Below, one piece after another: positions 26,401-35,002 of a DNA stretch of 64,000 bases; the stretch's first letter is position 1; each line of letters begins with the position of its first letter. The notes beneath the pieces are model-generated. The model was not told the origin of the DNA. It did not search any database and saw only the letters and a list, made by a program, of their open reading frames with translations. A program made the position numbers and the translations under genes. The stretch is from Actinacidiphila sp. DG2A-62 (GTDB lineage: Bacteria > Actinomycetota > Actinomycetes > Streptomycetales > Streptomycetaceae): contig NZ_JAYMGI010000002.1 in NCBI RefSeq assembly GCF_035825295.1, forward strand, positions 1,240,001 through 1,304,000, written 5' to 3'.

Positions 26401-27786
26401 CTAGAGCGCTTTCCACTCGCGTTCCGGCGCGGCCGTCGCCGCCACGACGATCCGGCGATACTCCGCGACCCAGCCGGCGGCGGTGCTCTCGTCGAACTCC
26501 TCGGGGTTGAACTGCAGGGCGCCCCTGATCTCCCCGGTCGAGGCGACTCCCATGTTCCAGGCGGCGCCGCCGGGGATCTGCTCGCTCACCGTCTCGCGCT
26601 TCTGCACCCCCACGGTGCGGTCGGCGATCCGGTACGGGTCATCGGCCGGTCCTTCCGCGTCCAGGCTCGGGGACTCGAAGAACCCGAAGATGAAGTCGCA
26701 GTTGGCCGGATCGGCCATCGGCGCCATCAGGGACGGGATCGCCTCCTCCAGCAGCTGCACCGGCACTTCGTGCGCGTAGGCGTCCAGGCAGGTGGCGCGG
26801 GTGGCGCGCAGCACGTCGAGGAAGGTGGCACAGCCGGACAGGTCGGTGCGCAGCGGCAGGAAGTTCAGGAACGGCCCGACGGTGTCCCGGTACTCGGGCT
26901 TGCCGCGGCCGTGCACGATGGTGTTGATCACCGGGTCGAACCCGCCCCTGATCCGGTGGGCCAGCACGGAGAACGCGGCCAGCATCACCATGAAACTGGA
27001 GCTGCGGCTGGTCCTGGCGAGCCCTGCGACGTCCGCCGCCACCTCGGCGTCGAGTACGAGGTTGCTCGCCCGGTACGGTTCGGCGTGCACCTGCCGCACC
27101 GGCCGGTCGGTGGGCAGCGTGAAGAAGGGCGCGCCGTCCAATTGCCCGTGCCAGTACGCCATGTTGCGCTCGGCGTCCGGGCCCGCGGTGGCGTCCCGCT
27201 GCCAGCGGACGTAGTCCCGGTAGGGCCGGGCCGGCGGCAGCGGCGCGACGTCCTCACCGGTCCGCAGGGCGTAACAGGCCGCCAGGTCACGGTGGATGAG
27301 CTGGAGCGACCAGCCGTCGGCGGCGGTGTGGTGGGTGACCAGGCTCAGCACCGCGTCCTCGTCGTCGAACCGGGCCAGCACCGCGCGCAGCAGGGGGAGT
27401 TCCTCGACCGGGACGCTGCTCTCCTCGGCCTCGGTGAGCAACTGCTGTGCCAGCGCCTCCCGTTCCTCGCCGGGGGCGGCGGGCAGGTCGCGCACCGTCA
27501 GGGGCGCCGGCGACGGCGGGCGGACCTCCTGGTACCGCGGCCGGGCGTCGCGCACCACCACGGTGCGCAGCATCTCGTGCCGCGCCACCACGTCGTCCAG
27601 TGCGCCCTGGAGCGCGACCTCGTCCACGTATCCGCTGATGCGCAGGCACTTGGTCACGATGAATCGGGGCCCGAACGCTCCCGACTCCGCGCCGGCGCAC
27701 CACAGCTCCTGCTGGCTCGAGAGGGGATACCGGTCCCGCCCGCCCTCCTGGTGCGGGGCCGGTGACACGTCCTGGGTGAACGGCAC
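26401..27786 (-). CDS. Stand-alone NRPS condensation-domain protein
   Basis: A 461-residue free-standing C domain: YPLSSQQELW at the N-terminus, catalytic HHTAADG at ~152, DRPVRQVHAEPY, and IVHGRGKPEYRDTVGPFLNFLPLR in the C-terminal lobe. All key residues are present. GTG 27786 was chosen because a GAGGAGA site lies directly upstream; the 11 codons before it lack one. It may join a carrier-bound acyl or aminoacyl group to an amine in trans, or release the chain from the ACP, since the modular enzymes have no thioesterase. It heads an operon behind a promoter motif at 27822-27849. Confidence 0.9.
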   Translation of the reverse strand: MPFTQDVSPAPHQEGGRDRYPLSSQQELWCAGAESGAFGPRFIVTKCLRISGYVDEVALQGALDDVVARHEMLRTVVVRDARPRYQEVRPPSPAPLTVRDLPAAPGEEREALAQQLLTEAEESSVPVEELPLLRAVLARFDDEDAVLSLVTHHTAADGWSLQLIHRDLAACYALRTGEDVAPLPPARPYRDYVRWQRDATAGPDAERNMAYWHGQLDGAPFFTLPTDRPVRQVHAEPYRASNLVLDAEVAADVAGLARTSRSSSFMVMLAAFSVLAHRIRGGFDPVINTIVHGRGKPEYRDTVGPFLNFLPLRTDLSGCATFLDVLRATRATCLDAYAHEVPVQLLEEAIPSLMAPMADPANCDFIFGFFESPSLDAEGPADDPYRIADRTVGVQKRETVSEQIPGGAAWNMGVASTGEIRGALQFNPEEFDESTAAGWVAEYRRIVVAATAAPEREWKAL

Positions 27787-27821
27787 GTCATCTCCTCGTC
27801 TCGTCCTGCGGTTCGACACGT

Positions 27822-27849
27822 CGACGAACGGGAGGGCGCCGGATTGACC
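27822..27849 (-). promoter_or_regulatory. ECF-type promoter motif (weaker -35) upstream of condensation/TauD/oxidase operon
   Basis: Minus strand: GGTCAA in the -35 position (4 of 6 matching TGTCCA), 14 bases, exact GTTCGTCG. It lies 36 bases upstream of GTG 27786. The spacing equals that of the other copies. Confidence 0.6.
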
Positions 27850-27868
27850 AACCGGCCGGGGAAAATTT

Positions 27869-29119
27869 TCAACCGACTTCGGAGCCCACCGACGACGGCT
27901 CCTGCCCGGACACGTCGACGGCGCCGGCGGCCTCCGCCGCTGCCCGGGGCGCGGGCGCCTGCGCCGCCGCGCCGCCGCGCAGCACCCGGTGGAAGGACTG
28001 CAGGTCGGCGGCGAGGAGTTCGGGCACTTCCAGCGCGGGGAAGTGGCCGCCCTCGTCGAACTCGCTCCACTGGATGATGTTCGGGAAGCGCGGCTCGGCC
28101 AGCTTGCGGATGGCCAGGCTCGCGTCGTGCGCGAACACGGCGACGGCGAGCGGCACCGGCAGCGGGGGCGCCGCGGCCGGCGGGTGCGGGGCGATGGGCA
28201 GCTGGTCGGCCATCTCGTAGTACAGCTGGGCGGAGGAACCTGCGGTCGCGGTCAGCCAGTAGATGGAGACGTTGGTCAGCAGTTGGTCGCGGCTGACCGA
28301 GTCGCCTTGTGTCCAGTCCCGGAACTTCTCCGCGATCCAGGCGAGTTGGCCGGTCGGCGAGTCGGTGAGGCCGTAGGCGAGGGTCTGCGGCCTGGTGCCC
28401 TGGATGTGCATGTCGCCGGCCCGGCCCTCCTCCTCGAACGCGGCGAGGTAGGCGAGGCGGCCGAGGTCCTGCTCGTCGAGGCCCTCAAGTTCCGCGGGGT
28501 CGCCGGACGGCGGGGTCAGCAGGAAGCTGACATGAGCGCCGATCAGGTTCTCCGGGGCCATGGCCGCGGCGGTCAACGATATCCACACGCCGAGGTCGGT
28601 GCCGTGGGCGGCGTAGCGGTCGTAGCCGAGGCTGCGCATCAGCTCGTTCCAGGCGGCGGCGATCCGCTGCACGTTCCAGCCGGCCTCCGGGGCCGGCCCG
28701 GAGAACCCGAATCCGGGCGGCGAGGGGATGACCAGGTGGAAGGCATCGGCGGGGTCGCCGCCGTGGCTGCGCGGGTCGGTGAGCCGCTCGATGACGTCCA
28801 GGTACTCGGCGACCGAGCCGGGCCAGCCGTGCGTCATGATCAGCGGGAGCGCGTCGGGCTCGGGCGAACGCACATGCAGGAAGTGCACGTTGGCGCCGTC
28901 GATCTCGGTGACGTACTGCGGGAAGCGGTTCAGCGCGGCCTCGGCTGCCCGCCAGTCGTAGCCGGTGCGCCAGTACTCGGCCAGATCCTTGAGGTAGTCC
29001 ACCGGCACCCCGCGCGTCCAGCCGGCGCCGGGGACCTCGGACGGCCAGCGGGTGGCGGCCAGCCGGCGGCGGAGGTCGTCCAGGTTCTCATGGGGAATGG
29101 AGATACGGAAGGGGCGCAT
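27869..29119 (-). CDS. Epoxide hydrolase (EHN N-terminal domain, alpha/beta hydrolase)
   Basis: A 416-residue protein with an EHN N-terminal segment ([22 protein letters not shown]) and an alpha/beta-hydrolase domain: oxyanion HGWPGS, nucleophile Asp in AHGTDLGVW (~174), and His in [10 protein letters not shown] (~359). Relatives act on small natural-product epoxides or on xenobiotics. An Ala/Pro-rich C-terminal tail of about 40 residues follows the catalytic domain. It is divergent from the FAD-oxygenase/P450 operon, so an epoxide made there could be its substrate; that link is inference. Confidence 0.9.
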   Translation of the reverse strand: MRPFRISIPHENLDDLRRRLAATRWPSEVPGAGWTRGVPVDYLKDLAEYWRTGYDWRAAEAALNRFPQYVTEIDGANVHFLHVRSPEPDALPLIMTHGWPGSVAEYLDVIERLTDPRSHGGDPADAFHLVIPSPPGFGFSGPAPEAGWNVQRIAAAWNELMRSLGYDRYAAHGTDLGVWISLTAAAMAPENLIGAHVSFLLTPPSGDPAELEGLDEQDLGRLAYLAAFEEEGRAGDMHIQGTRPQTLAYGLTDSPTGQLAWIAEKFRDWTQGDSVSRDQLLTNVSIYWLTATAGSSAQLYYEMADQLPIAPHPPAAAPPLPVPLAVAVFAHDASLAIRKLAEPRFPNIIQWSEFDEGGHFPALEVPELLAADLQSFHRVLRGGAAAQAPAPRAAAEAAGAVDVSGQEPSSVGSEVG

Positions 29120-29354
29120 CTAAAGCCTCCTCTTGTCGGGCTGACGCGGCGACTCACAACCTGCTCCTGCGGCGACGCTACCAGCGGAACCGGCCACGAT
29201 AGCCCCCGATTAGCGGCTTCCGATTGGGCAATCTCGAAGAAGCAGTCCGTGCCCTAGGCAACGATGCTGGAATTCCCGGCAGGTTGCGACTGCGCGATCG
29301 CGGTTTGCGCCGGAATCGAGAAATCAATGTCGCGCCGCCTATGAGAGGAACATC
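29120..29354. promoter_or_regulatory. Divergent intergenic promoter region
   Basis: A 235-base gap between the epoxide hydrolase (-) and the flavin oxygenase (+). It is distinctly less GC-rich than its surroundings (for example around 29200-29350), which fits promoters in both directions. I find no copy of the TGTCC-N14-GTTCGTCG motif here, so these operons may use another sigma factor. Confidence 0.4.
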
Positions 29355-30686
29355 GTGGGCACTTATGTCGGGGAGCGCGCCGTGGTGCTCGGCGCGAGCG
29401 TGGCGGGCCTGCTGGCCGCGGGCTTGCTGGCCGAGACCTACCGGACCGTGACGGTGGTGGATCGGGACGTGCTCAGCGGGGAGCCCGGTCCGCGCCGCAC
29501 CGTCCCGCAGGGCCGTCACATCCACGGCCTGCTGGCACGGGGACAGCAGGTTCTGGAGGAGCTGTTTCCCGGGATCACCAAGGAGCTTGCCGAGCTCGGG
29601 GTGCCGGTCTGCGACTTCGGCACCGGCCTGAGCTGGTACTTCAACGGCCGGATGATCGAGAAGAAGGAGACCGGCCTGATCTGCGTGTCGGCTGAACGCC
29701 CACTGCTGGAGGCCCGGATACGCGAGCGCATCCGGGCGCTGTCCAACGTGCGGCTGGTCGACCGCACCGACATCGCGGGCCTGACCGCGTCGCCCGACAG
29801 GGCGCGGATCACCGGCGTGCGGGTGCAGCCGGCGGACGGCGGCCCGGAGGAGGTGCTGGCCGCGGACCTGGTGGTGGACGCCAGCGGGCGCAGCTCGCGA
29901 ACCCCGCGCTGGCTGACCGAGTTCGGCTATCCGCAGGTGCCGCAGGACCGGGTCAAGATCGATCTCACCTACACCACCGTGGAGTTGCGGGCACCGCTGC
30001 CGGTGGACCCGATCGGCGACGGCGCGGGCCTGGTGTGCGTCGCCAGCCCGGCCGATCCGCACGGAGCGACGCTGGTCAGGCTCCGCGACCGCTATGCGCT
30101 GTCGCTGTACGGCCTGCTCGGCGACCGCCCGCCGACCGACCGCGCCGGCTTCGTCGCCTACGCGCGGAGACTGCCGGTGCCGGAGATCCACGCGGCCGTC
30201 GAGCAGGCCGAGATGATCACCGAACCGGTGTCCATGCACTTCCCCGCGAACGTCCGGCACCGCTACGAGCGGATGAGCCGTCTGCCCGACGGCCTGCTGG
30301 TGATGGGCGACGCCGCGTGCGTCTTCAACCCGATCTACGCCCAGGGCATGACGGTCGCCGCGATCGAGGCGCTCGTCCTGCGCACACACCTGGAGAAAGG
30401 CCGCCCGCCGCGGCCCCAGGAATTTTTCCGGGATCTTTCCGGGGTCATCGACGCGCCGTGGGACATGGCCGTCGGCGGAGATCTCGGTTTTCCCGGAGTC
30501 GAAGGACGTCGGACATTGAAAGTACGGATGGGAAATTTCTATGTGCCGCGGCTGCAATCCGCGGCGGCATACGACGGCGTTCTTTCCAACGCCTTTCTGC
30601 GAGCTGCGGGGCTGGTCGACCCGCCCCAGGCCCTGATGCGTCCCACAGTGATTTCGCGAGTGCTTCGACGGATGAGGGCGTCCTGA
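29355..30686 (+). CDS. FAD-dependent monooxygenase/oxidoreductase
   Basis: A 443-residue flavoprotein of the hydroxylase/geranylgeranyl-reductase-like fold: N-terminal FAD motif VLGASVAGLLAAGLLAE, DRDVLSGEPGPRRTVPQGRH, and a second FAD motif GLLVMGDAACVFNPIYAQGM. It is likely to hydroxylate or epoxidise a substrate with O2 and NAD(P)H. GTG 29355 has AGAGGA about 7 bases upstream. It is the first of three plus-strand oxidative genes (flavin oxygenase, P450, acyl-CoA-dehydrogenase-like), with gaps of 32 and 35 bases, forming one operon. Confidence 0.88.
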   Translation: MGTYVGERAVVLGASVAGLLAAGLLAETYRTVTVVDRDVLSGEPGPRRTVPQGRHIHGLLARGQQVLEELFPGITKELAELGVPVCDFGTGLSWYFNGRMIEKKETGLICVSAERPLLEARIRERIRALSNVRLVDRTDIAGLTASPDRARITGVRVQPADGGPEEVLAADLVVDASGRSSRTPRWLTEFGYPQVPQDRVKIDLTYTTVELRAPLPVDPIGDGAGLVCVASPADPHGATLVRLRDRYALSLYGLLGDRPPTDRAGFVAYARRLPVPEIHAAVEQAEMITEPVSMHFPANVRHRYERMSRLPDGLLVMGDAACVFNPIYAQGMTVAAIEALVLRTHLEKGRPPRPQEFFRDLSGVIDAPWDMAVGGDLGFPGVEGRRTLKVRMGNFYVPRLQSAAAYDGVLSNAFLRAAGLVDPPQALMRPTVISRVLRRMRAS

Positions 30687-30718
30687 CGTACGCCCTTCGA
30701 GGATCTGCTGGAGGTCCC

Positions 30719-31948
30719 GTGTTGACCCACCCCGAGCCCATAGTTCTCGACCCCACCGGCCGTGACGTCCACGCCGAGGGCGCACGGCTGCTCGCCCAGG
30801 GCCAGGTGGCCCAGGTGGAGCTGCCCGGCGGCGTCCGCGCCTGGTCGGTGGTCGGCTACGACGCCGTCCGCCAGGTGCTGAACGACGAGCGGTTCGCCAA
30901 GGACGCGCGCAAGCACTGGCCGGCCTTCATCAACGGAGAGATCGGCGAGGACTTCCCCCTCATCGGCTGGGTGCTCATGGACAACATGACCACCAACGAC
31001 GCCGAGGCGCACGCCCGGCTGCGCAATCTCACCGCCAAGGCGTTCACGCTGCGCAGGACCGAGGCGATGCGCCCGCGGGTCGAGCGCATCGTCTCCGAGC
31101 TGCTGGACGATCTGTCGACCGCGGCGCCCGGCGAAGTGGTGGACCTCAAGGGGCGGTACGCCTATCCGCTGCCGACCAAGGTGATCTGCGAACTCTTCGG
31201 CGTTCCGGAGGAGATGCGCGCCGACGTGATGCGCGGCGGCGAGGTCAACGTCGACACGACCATCAGCCACGAAGAGGCGGTGGCCAACGTCGAGGAATGG
31301 CACAGCGCCATGTACGACCTGGTGGCCATGAAGAAGAAGACACCCGGCGACGACCTGCTGAGCATGCTCATCGAGGCGCAGCACAACGGCTCCCAGCTCA
31401 GCGACTCCGAACTGGCCGGCACGCTCCACCTGATGCTCGGCGCCGGTTCGGAGACCACGACCAATCTGCTGAGCAAGGCGGTCGTCGCGCTGCTCACCCA
31501 CCCCGACCAGTTGCAGATGGTGCTGGACGGCCGGGTGCCGTGGAAGGACGTCATCGAGGAGACGCTGCGGGTGGAATCACCCATCGCGCAGCTGCCGTTC
31601 CGCTTCACCGCCGAGGAGGTCGAGATCGCCGGGGTGACCATCCCCAAGGGGGACCCGGTGCTGATCGGCTTCGCCGCCTCGGGCCGCGACCCGCTGCGGC
31701 ACGGCGACAGCGCCGACCGGTTCGACATCACCCGCGAGGACAAGGAGCACCTGTCCTTCGGCTACGGCGTGCACCACTGCCTGGGCGCGCCGCTGGCCAG
31801 GATGGAGGCCGCGATCGGGCTGCCGGCGCTGTTCGAGCGCTTCCCCGACCTTGCGCTGGGCGTCCCGGCCGACCAGATCGAGCCGCAGGGGACCTTCCTG
31901 CTCAACGGTGCCTCCACGCTCCCCATCCGTCTCACCCCCGCCGTCTGA
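30719..31948 (+). CDS. Cytochrome P450
   Basis: A 409-residue soluble bacterial P450. I-helix AGSETTT (~241), K-helix EETLR, and heme-ligand FGYGVHHCLGAPLAR (Cys ~354) are intact. The AGSET motif has the usual acid-alcohol pair. GTG 30719 has GGAGG 5 bases upstream, so the long in-frame extension upstream, which overlaps the previous gene, was rejected. It probably performs a late oxidation in the cluster; partner ferredoxin genes are not present in the window. Confidence 0.96.
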   Translation: MLTHPEPIVLDPTGRDVHAEGARLLAQGQVAQVELPGGVRAWSVVGYDAVRQVLNDERFAKDARKHWPAFINGEIGEDFPLIGWVLMDNMTTNDAEAHARLRNLTAKAFTLRRTEAMRPRVERIVSELLDDLSTAAPGEVVDLKGRYAYPLPTKVICELFGVPEEMRADVMRGGEVNVDTTISHEEAVANVEEWHSAMYDLVAMKKKTPGDDLLSMLIEAQHNGSQLSDSELAGTLHLMLGAGSETTTNLLSKAVVALLTHPDQLQMVLDGRVPWKDVIEETLRVESPIAQLPFRFTAEEVEIAGVTIPKGDPVLIGFAASGRDPLRHGDSADRFDITREDKEHLSFGYGVHHCLGAPLARMEAAIGLPALFERFPDLALGVPADQIEPQGTFLLNGASTLPIRLTPAV

Positions 31949-31983
31949 GTGCGCGTCATCGCCATGGACCACGAGGAGCGTCG

Positions 31984-33159
31984 ATGAACGCGGACACCAC
32001 CGTGCGGACCGAACTCGGCCGGCGCGCAGCCGAGCTGGCGCCGGTCCTGCGGTCCAACGCGCAGTGGGGCGAGGACCACCGGGCGCTGCACGACGAGACG
32101 TTGGCGGCACTCGCCGACGCGGGCGTCTTCACGATGCGGGTGCCCACCCGCTACGGCGGCCAGGAGAGCGACGCGGCCACCTTCCTGGAGGTGATCACCC
32201 AGCTCGGCATGGGCGACGGCTCGGCGGCGTGGAACGTGTCCGCCTGGTCCACCTCGGCGTGGATGGCGGCCCAGTTCCCCGACCACGTCCAGGACGAGGT
32301 GTTCGCCCCCGGCTCGCGGGTGTGTGGGGTGCTGAGCCCCACCGCGGCCGCGGTGCCGACCGGCGACGGCGTGGTGATCAACGGCCGCTGGCAGTTCATC
32401 AGCGGCGCCAAGCACAGCCAGTGGCAGGTCGTGCTGGCCATGGCGCCCACGCCCGACGGCGCGTCGCAGTGGCCGGTGATGGCGGTCGTCCCGCTGTCGG
32501 AGCTGTCGATCGACGACGACTGGTACACCACGGGCCTGTGCGGCACGGGCAGCGTCACCACCATCGCCCACGACGTCTTCGTGCCGCAGGACCGGGTGCT
32601 GCCCCTGGTGGGCGTGCTGGAGGAGCAGACCGCGTCCGAGCTGAACGCCGGATCCGCCGTCTTCCGCACACCGCTGATGGTCACCGGCTGCGCCACATTC
32701 ACCGGGGCCGCGATCGGGCTGGCCAAGGCGGCCCAGGCGGCCTTCATGGACCGGCTCGACCACAAGATCACCTACACCGACTACGCCAGCCGCCGTGAGG
32801 CGCCGATCACCCACCTGAAGGTCGCCGAGGCGGCCCTGCTGATCGAGGAGGCCGAGTCGCACGCCACGCGGCTGGCCGCACAGGTGGACGCGAAGGGCGC
32901 GGCCGGCGAGGCCTGGAGCCTGCCGGAGCGGGTCAAGGCCCGGGCCTACCTCGGCCGGGTCTTCCAGCTGACCAACGCGGCGGCCACGGGCCTGGCCGAC
33001 GAGAGCGGCGGCTCGTCGCTCTACCGGTCCAACCCCTTCCAGCGGGCGGTGCGCGACCTTCACGCGCTGAGCGTGCACGCGCTCATGCACGCCTCGACCA
33101 GCGCGGAGCTGTACGGGCGCATCCTGTGCGGGCTCGAACCGAACACGATGTACCTGTGA
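31984..33159 (+). CDS. Acyl-CoA-dehydrogenase-fold flavoprotein (group D flavin monooxygenase-like)
   Basis: A 391-residue protein with the acyl-CoA dehydrogenase fold (ALADAGVFTMRVPTRYGG, ELGMGDGSAAWNVSAWSTSA-type segment, GRWQFISGAKHSQW). The catalytic Glu of true dehydrogenases is not evident, and the pattern resembles HsaA/HpaB-like two-component flavin monooxygenases or N-oxygenases. A flavin reductase partner is not seen nearby; the PPOX protein at 23837 could be one. ATG 31984 has GAGGAG upstream. It ends the oxidative operon, and a hairpin follows. Confidence 0.85.
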   Translation: MNADTTVRTELGRRAAELAPVLRSNAQWGEDHRALHDETLAALADAGVFTMRVPTRYGGQESDAATFLEVITQLGMGDGSAAWNVSAWSTSAWMAAQFPDHVQDEVFAPGSRVCGVLSPTAAAVPTGDGVVINGRWQFISGAKHSQWQVVLAMAPTPDGASQWPVMAVVPLSELSIDDDWYTTGLCGTGSVTTIAHDVFVPQDRVLPLVGVLEEQTASELNAGSAVFRTPLMVTGCATFTGAAIGLAKAAQAAFMDRLDHKITYTDYASRREAPITHLKVAEAALLIEEAESHATRLAAQVDAKGAAGEAWSLPERVKARAYLGRVFQLTNAAATGLADESGGSSLYRSNPFQRAVRDLHALSVHALMHASTSAELYGRILCGLEPNTMYL

Positions 33160-33173
33160 GGCAGGGGCTCCCG

Positions 33174-33213
33174 GCCGGGCACGGACGGCCGTCCGCCTGA
33201 TTGCGTGCCCGGC
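33174..33213 (+). terminator. Terminator hairpin after the oxidative operon
   Basis: Ten-bp arms GCCGGGCACG and CGTGCCCGGC enclose a self-complementary GGACGGCCGTCC core. It starts 15 bases past the stop of the flavoprotein gene. Confidence 0.65.
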
Positions 33214-33311
33214 GTCGGCCGGCTCCGCGCACCGTCGCGGGGCCGGCCGCTCCCGTCCCGGCGGCCAGCCGTCCTGTCGGCGCCGCACCGGGACAGGGTC
33301 GGACACCCCTA

Positions 33312-33339
33312 CGACGAACCGGCGCCGCCGTCTTGGACA
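33312..33339 (-). promoter_or_regulatory. ECF-type promoter motif pointing antisense between convergent genes
   Basis: Minus strand: TGTCCA, 14 bases, GTTCGTCG, an exact match to the shared motif. It lies between the convergent flavoprotein (+) and GNAT-like (-) genes and points back into the plus-strand oxidative operon. I see no credible minus-strand gene directly downstream. Confidence 0.55.
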
Positions 33340-33351
33340 GTGTGCCGAGGA

Positions 33352-33417
33352 AGCCGGTCACGGGTGGGGCGGACAGGACGCGGGAGCCGGTCACGGGTGG
33401 GGCGGACGGGGCGCGGG
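33352..33417. repeat. Two tandem 33-bp direct repeats
   Basis: Copies at 33352-33384 and 33385-33417 start AGCCGGTCACGGGTGGGGCG and differ at two positions; a partial third copy starts at 33418. They lie in the non-coding gap between convergent genes, 20 bases before the stop of the GNAT-like gene. Confidence 0.85.
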
Positions 33418-33437
33418 AGCCGGTCCCGCGGCAGGTG

Positions 33438-34406
33438 TCACCCGAGTACGCGCTGCGGGTCGTCGACCACCCGGTGGGTGACGGGGATGGGGGAACGGGG
33501 CAGCCAGGCGGGCTCCGACGCGTTCGGCACGGCCGAGAGGAGGACGGCGTGCAGCGGCAGCGAGGGCGGCAGGCCCTCCTGGCTGGGGACCGGCTCGGTC
33601 CCGCGGTAGGCGACCGACAGTGAGGGCTGCGCCAACGCCCGCATGTGGACGACGAGTTCCGCCTCGTCGCCGGTGACCTGCGGCGGCAGTGTCTGCGCCG
33701 GGACCGGCGCGAACCCGAGGCGGGCCTTGAAGCCGAACAGGCCGGGCTGCGCCGTGTGCCCCAGCAGCGAGGGGTCGTTGCCCAACGAGGCCCAGACGAA
33801 GCCGCGTTCGCGTGCCGCGTCGAAGGCCGCCGTGTACATCAGGCGCGACAGCATGCCCTGGCGCGCGGCGTCGGCCACCGCGGAGAACCGCAGCTGCACC
33901 ATGGACTGCTCGGGCCGCAGCCAGCCCAGGCAGCCTCCGGTGAGCGTGCCGTCGGCGTACGCGAACACGCCGAGCAGGGTGCTCAGATGGCGCAGGAGAT
34001 GGCGCTCCTGCCGACGGGCGTGGTTGACGCCGTGGGTCATCCCGGCGATCTGCCGGTCGTAGAGCCGGAGGAAGTCCTGGAGGTCCTGCTCGCCGACGGC
34101 CGGCAGGACGCGCAGCACGATCCCGCTGTTCTCGGCGACGCGCGCGGCGTAGCGGTGGCTCTTGCGCTCCTTGGTCGGCAGCCGCGCCTGGAACGCGGTC
34201 GCCGAAGCGGTCAGGGGGGCCAGCCAGCTGATCCATGACGGCTTGACCAGGAAGCCCGCGGCCTCCAGCTCCTCGCGCCGGGCCAGATCGGTCAGCCGCA
34301 CCCGCACGATGTCGATGTCGAGCGCCGGGTCGTGCCAGTCCCGGTCGAGTGCCTCCGCCACGCTCGCAAGGGCGATCCTGGCGTTCTCCCTGGTGTCGAT
34401 CCGCAT
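33438..34406 (-). CDS. GNAT/FemAB-like acyltransferase
   Basis: A 322-residue protein whose C-terminal half resembles GNAT-fold acyltransferases of the FemAB/Acetyltransf_6 kind (FAYADGTLTGGCLGWLRPEQ, MLYTAAFDAARERGF-like helix, LGFKARLGFAP-like end). The N-terminal half (about 1-150) is not recognised. FemAB-like proteins take aminoacyl-tRNA, and other relatives take acyl-CoA or acyl-carrier donors. ATG 34406 with a GAGGAGG site was chosen over a longer frame. It is a single minus-strand gene, divergent from the carrier/adenylation/ATP-grasp operon. Confidence 0.65.
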   Translation of the reverse strand: MRIDTRENARIALASVAEALDRDWHDPALDIDIVRVRLTDLARREELEAAGFLVKPSWISWLAPLTASATAFQARLPTKERKSHRYAARVAENSGIVLRVLPAVGEQDLQDFLRLYDRQIAGMTHGVNHARRQERHLLRHLSTLLGVFAYADGTLTGGCLGWLRPEQSMVQLRFSAVADAARQGMLSRLMYTAAFDAARERGFVWASLGNDPSLLGHTAQPGLFGFKARLGFAPVPAQTLPPQVTGDEAELVVHMRALAQPSLSVAYRGTEPVPSQEGLPPSLPLHAVLLSAVPNASEPAWLPRSPIPVTHRVVDDPQRVLG

Positions 34407-34731
34407 GGTTTCGGCCTCCTCGCCCGGCGGTCCACGGTGATCCGTACCGCAGCCTGCCGACCGGCCCCGGCGCGGGCCATCTTCCGTCGTGCCGGATCCG
34501 GCGCACGCTCCACAAGCTGGAAGATGCGGCGGGCGCCGGGGGGGTGTGACAGTGGGGGCGCAGGCCGGCGGCGCCCGGGCGACGCCCCTGCGCCTGCCCA
34601 TGGGCAGGCCGGCGGCGCCCGCTCCCGGCTGTCATCCGCGGGAAGGAGCACGCCTGCGAGCGCCGGCCCGCCGACCACCGCGACCTCGTCCTGCCCCTTG
34701 CCCACCCCTGACCAGCCCGGAGGGACCATCA
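34407..34731. promoter_or_regulatory. Divergent intergenic region with palindrome and direct repeats
   Basis: A 325-base gap without a gene. It holds a perfect 18-bp palindrome (GCCTGCCCATGGGCAGGC) at 34592-34609. A 17-bp direct repeat CAGGCCGGCGGCGCCCG occurs at 34561-34577 and 34605-34621. An inverted repeat CATCTTCC/GGAAGATG lies at 34478-34485 and 34519-34526. Promoters for the GNAT-like gene (-) and carrier protein (+) must lie here. The shared ECF motif is absent. Confidence 0.55.
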
Positions 34732-34998
34732 GTGGACACCGCAACGAGCAGCAATTTCTCCCGCCAGGTGCTCGCCGCCGTGCTCGACGCGGCCCGGCAG
34801 GCCCACGGCGGAGACGTCGACGCGGACCTCGATCCGATCTCGGCCGGCTTCGACTCGATCGCGGCGGTGGAGATGGCCGGCATCCTGGAGGAGGCGTTCG
34901 ACGTCGAGTGCACCATGGTGGACGTCTTCGACGTCACGTCGCTCGGCGAGCTGGCCGACCTCCTGGTCCAGCGCATCGACGCGGCCAGCGGCCGGTAG
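34732..34998 (+). CDS. Stand-alone acyl/peptidyl carrier protein
   Basis: An 88-residue carrier protein with the phosphopantetheine-accepting Ser in SAGFDSIAAVEM and the usual helix III VTSLGELADLL. GTG 34732 has GGAGGGA upstream, and the family length fits. Downstream is an adenylation enzyme (4-base gap), which probably charges it. This makes an amino acid available in trans to the condensation proteins or the ATP-grasp enzyme. Confidence 0.92.
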   Translation: MDTATSSNFSRQVLAAVLDAARQAHGGDVDADLDPISAGFDSIAAVEMAGILEEAFDVECTMVDVFDVTSLGELADLLVQRIDAASGR

Positions 34999-35002
34999 CG
35001 GC

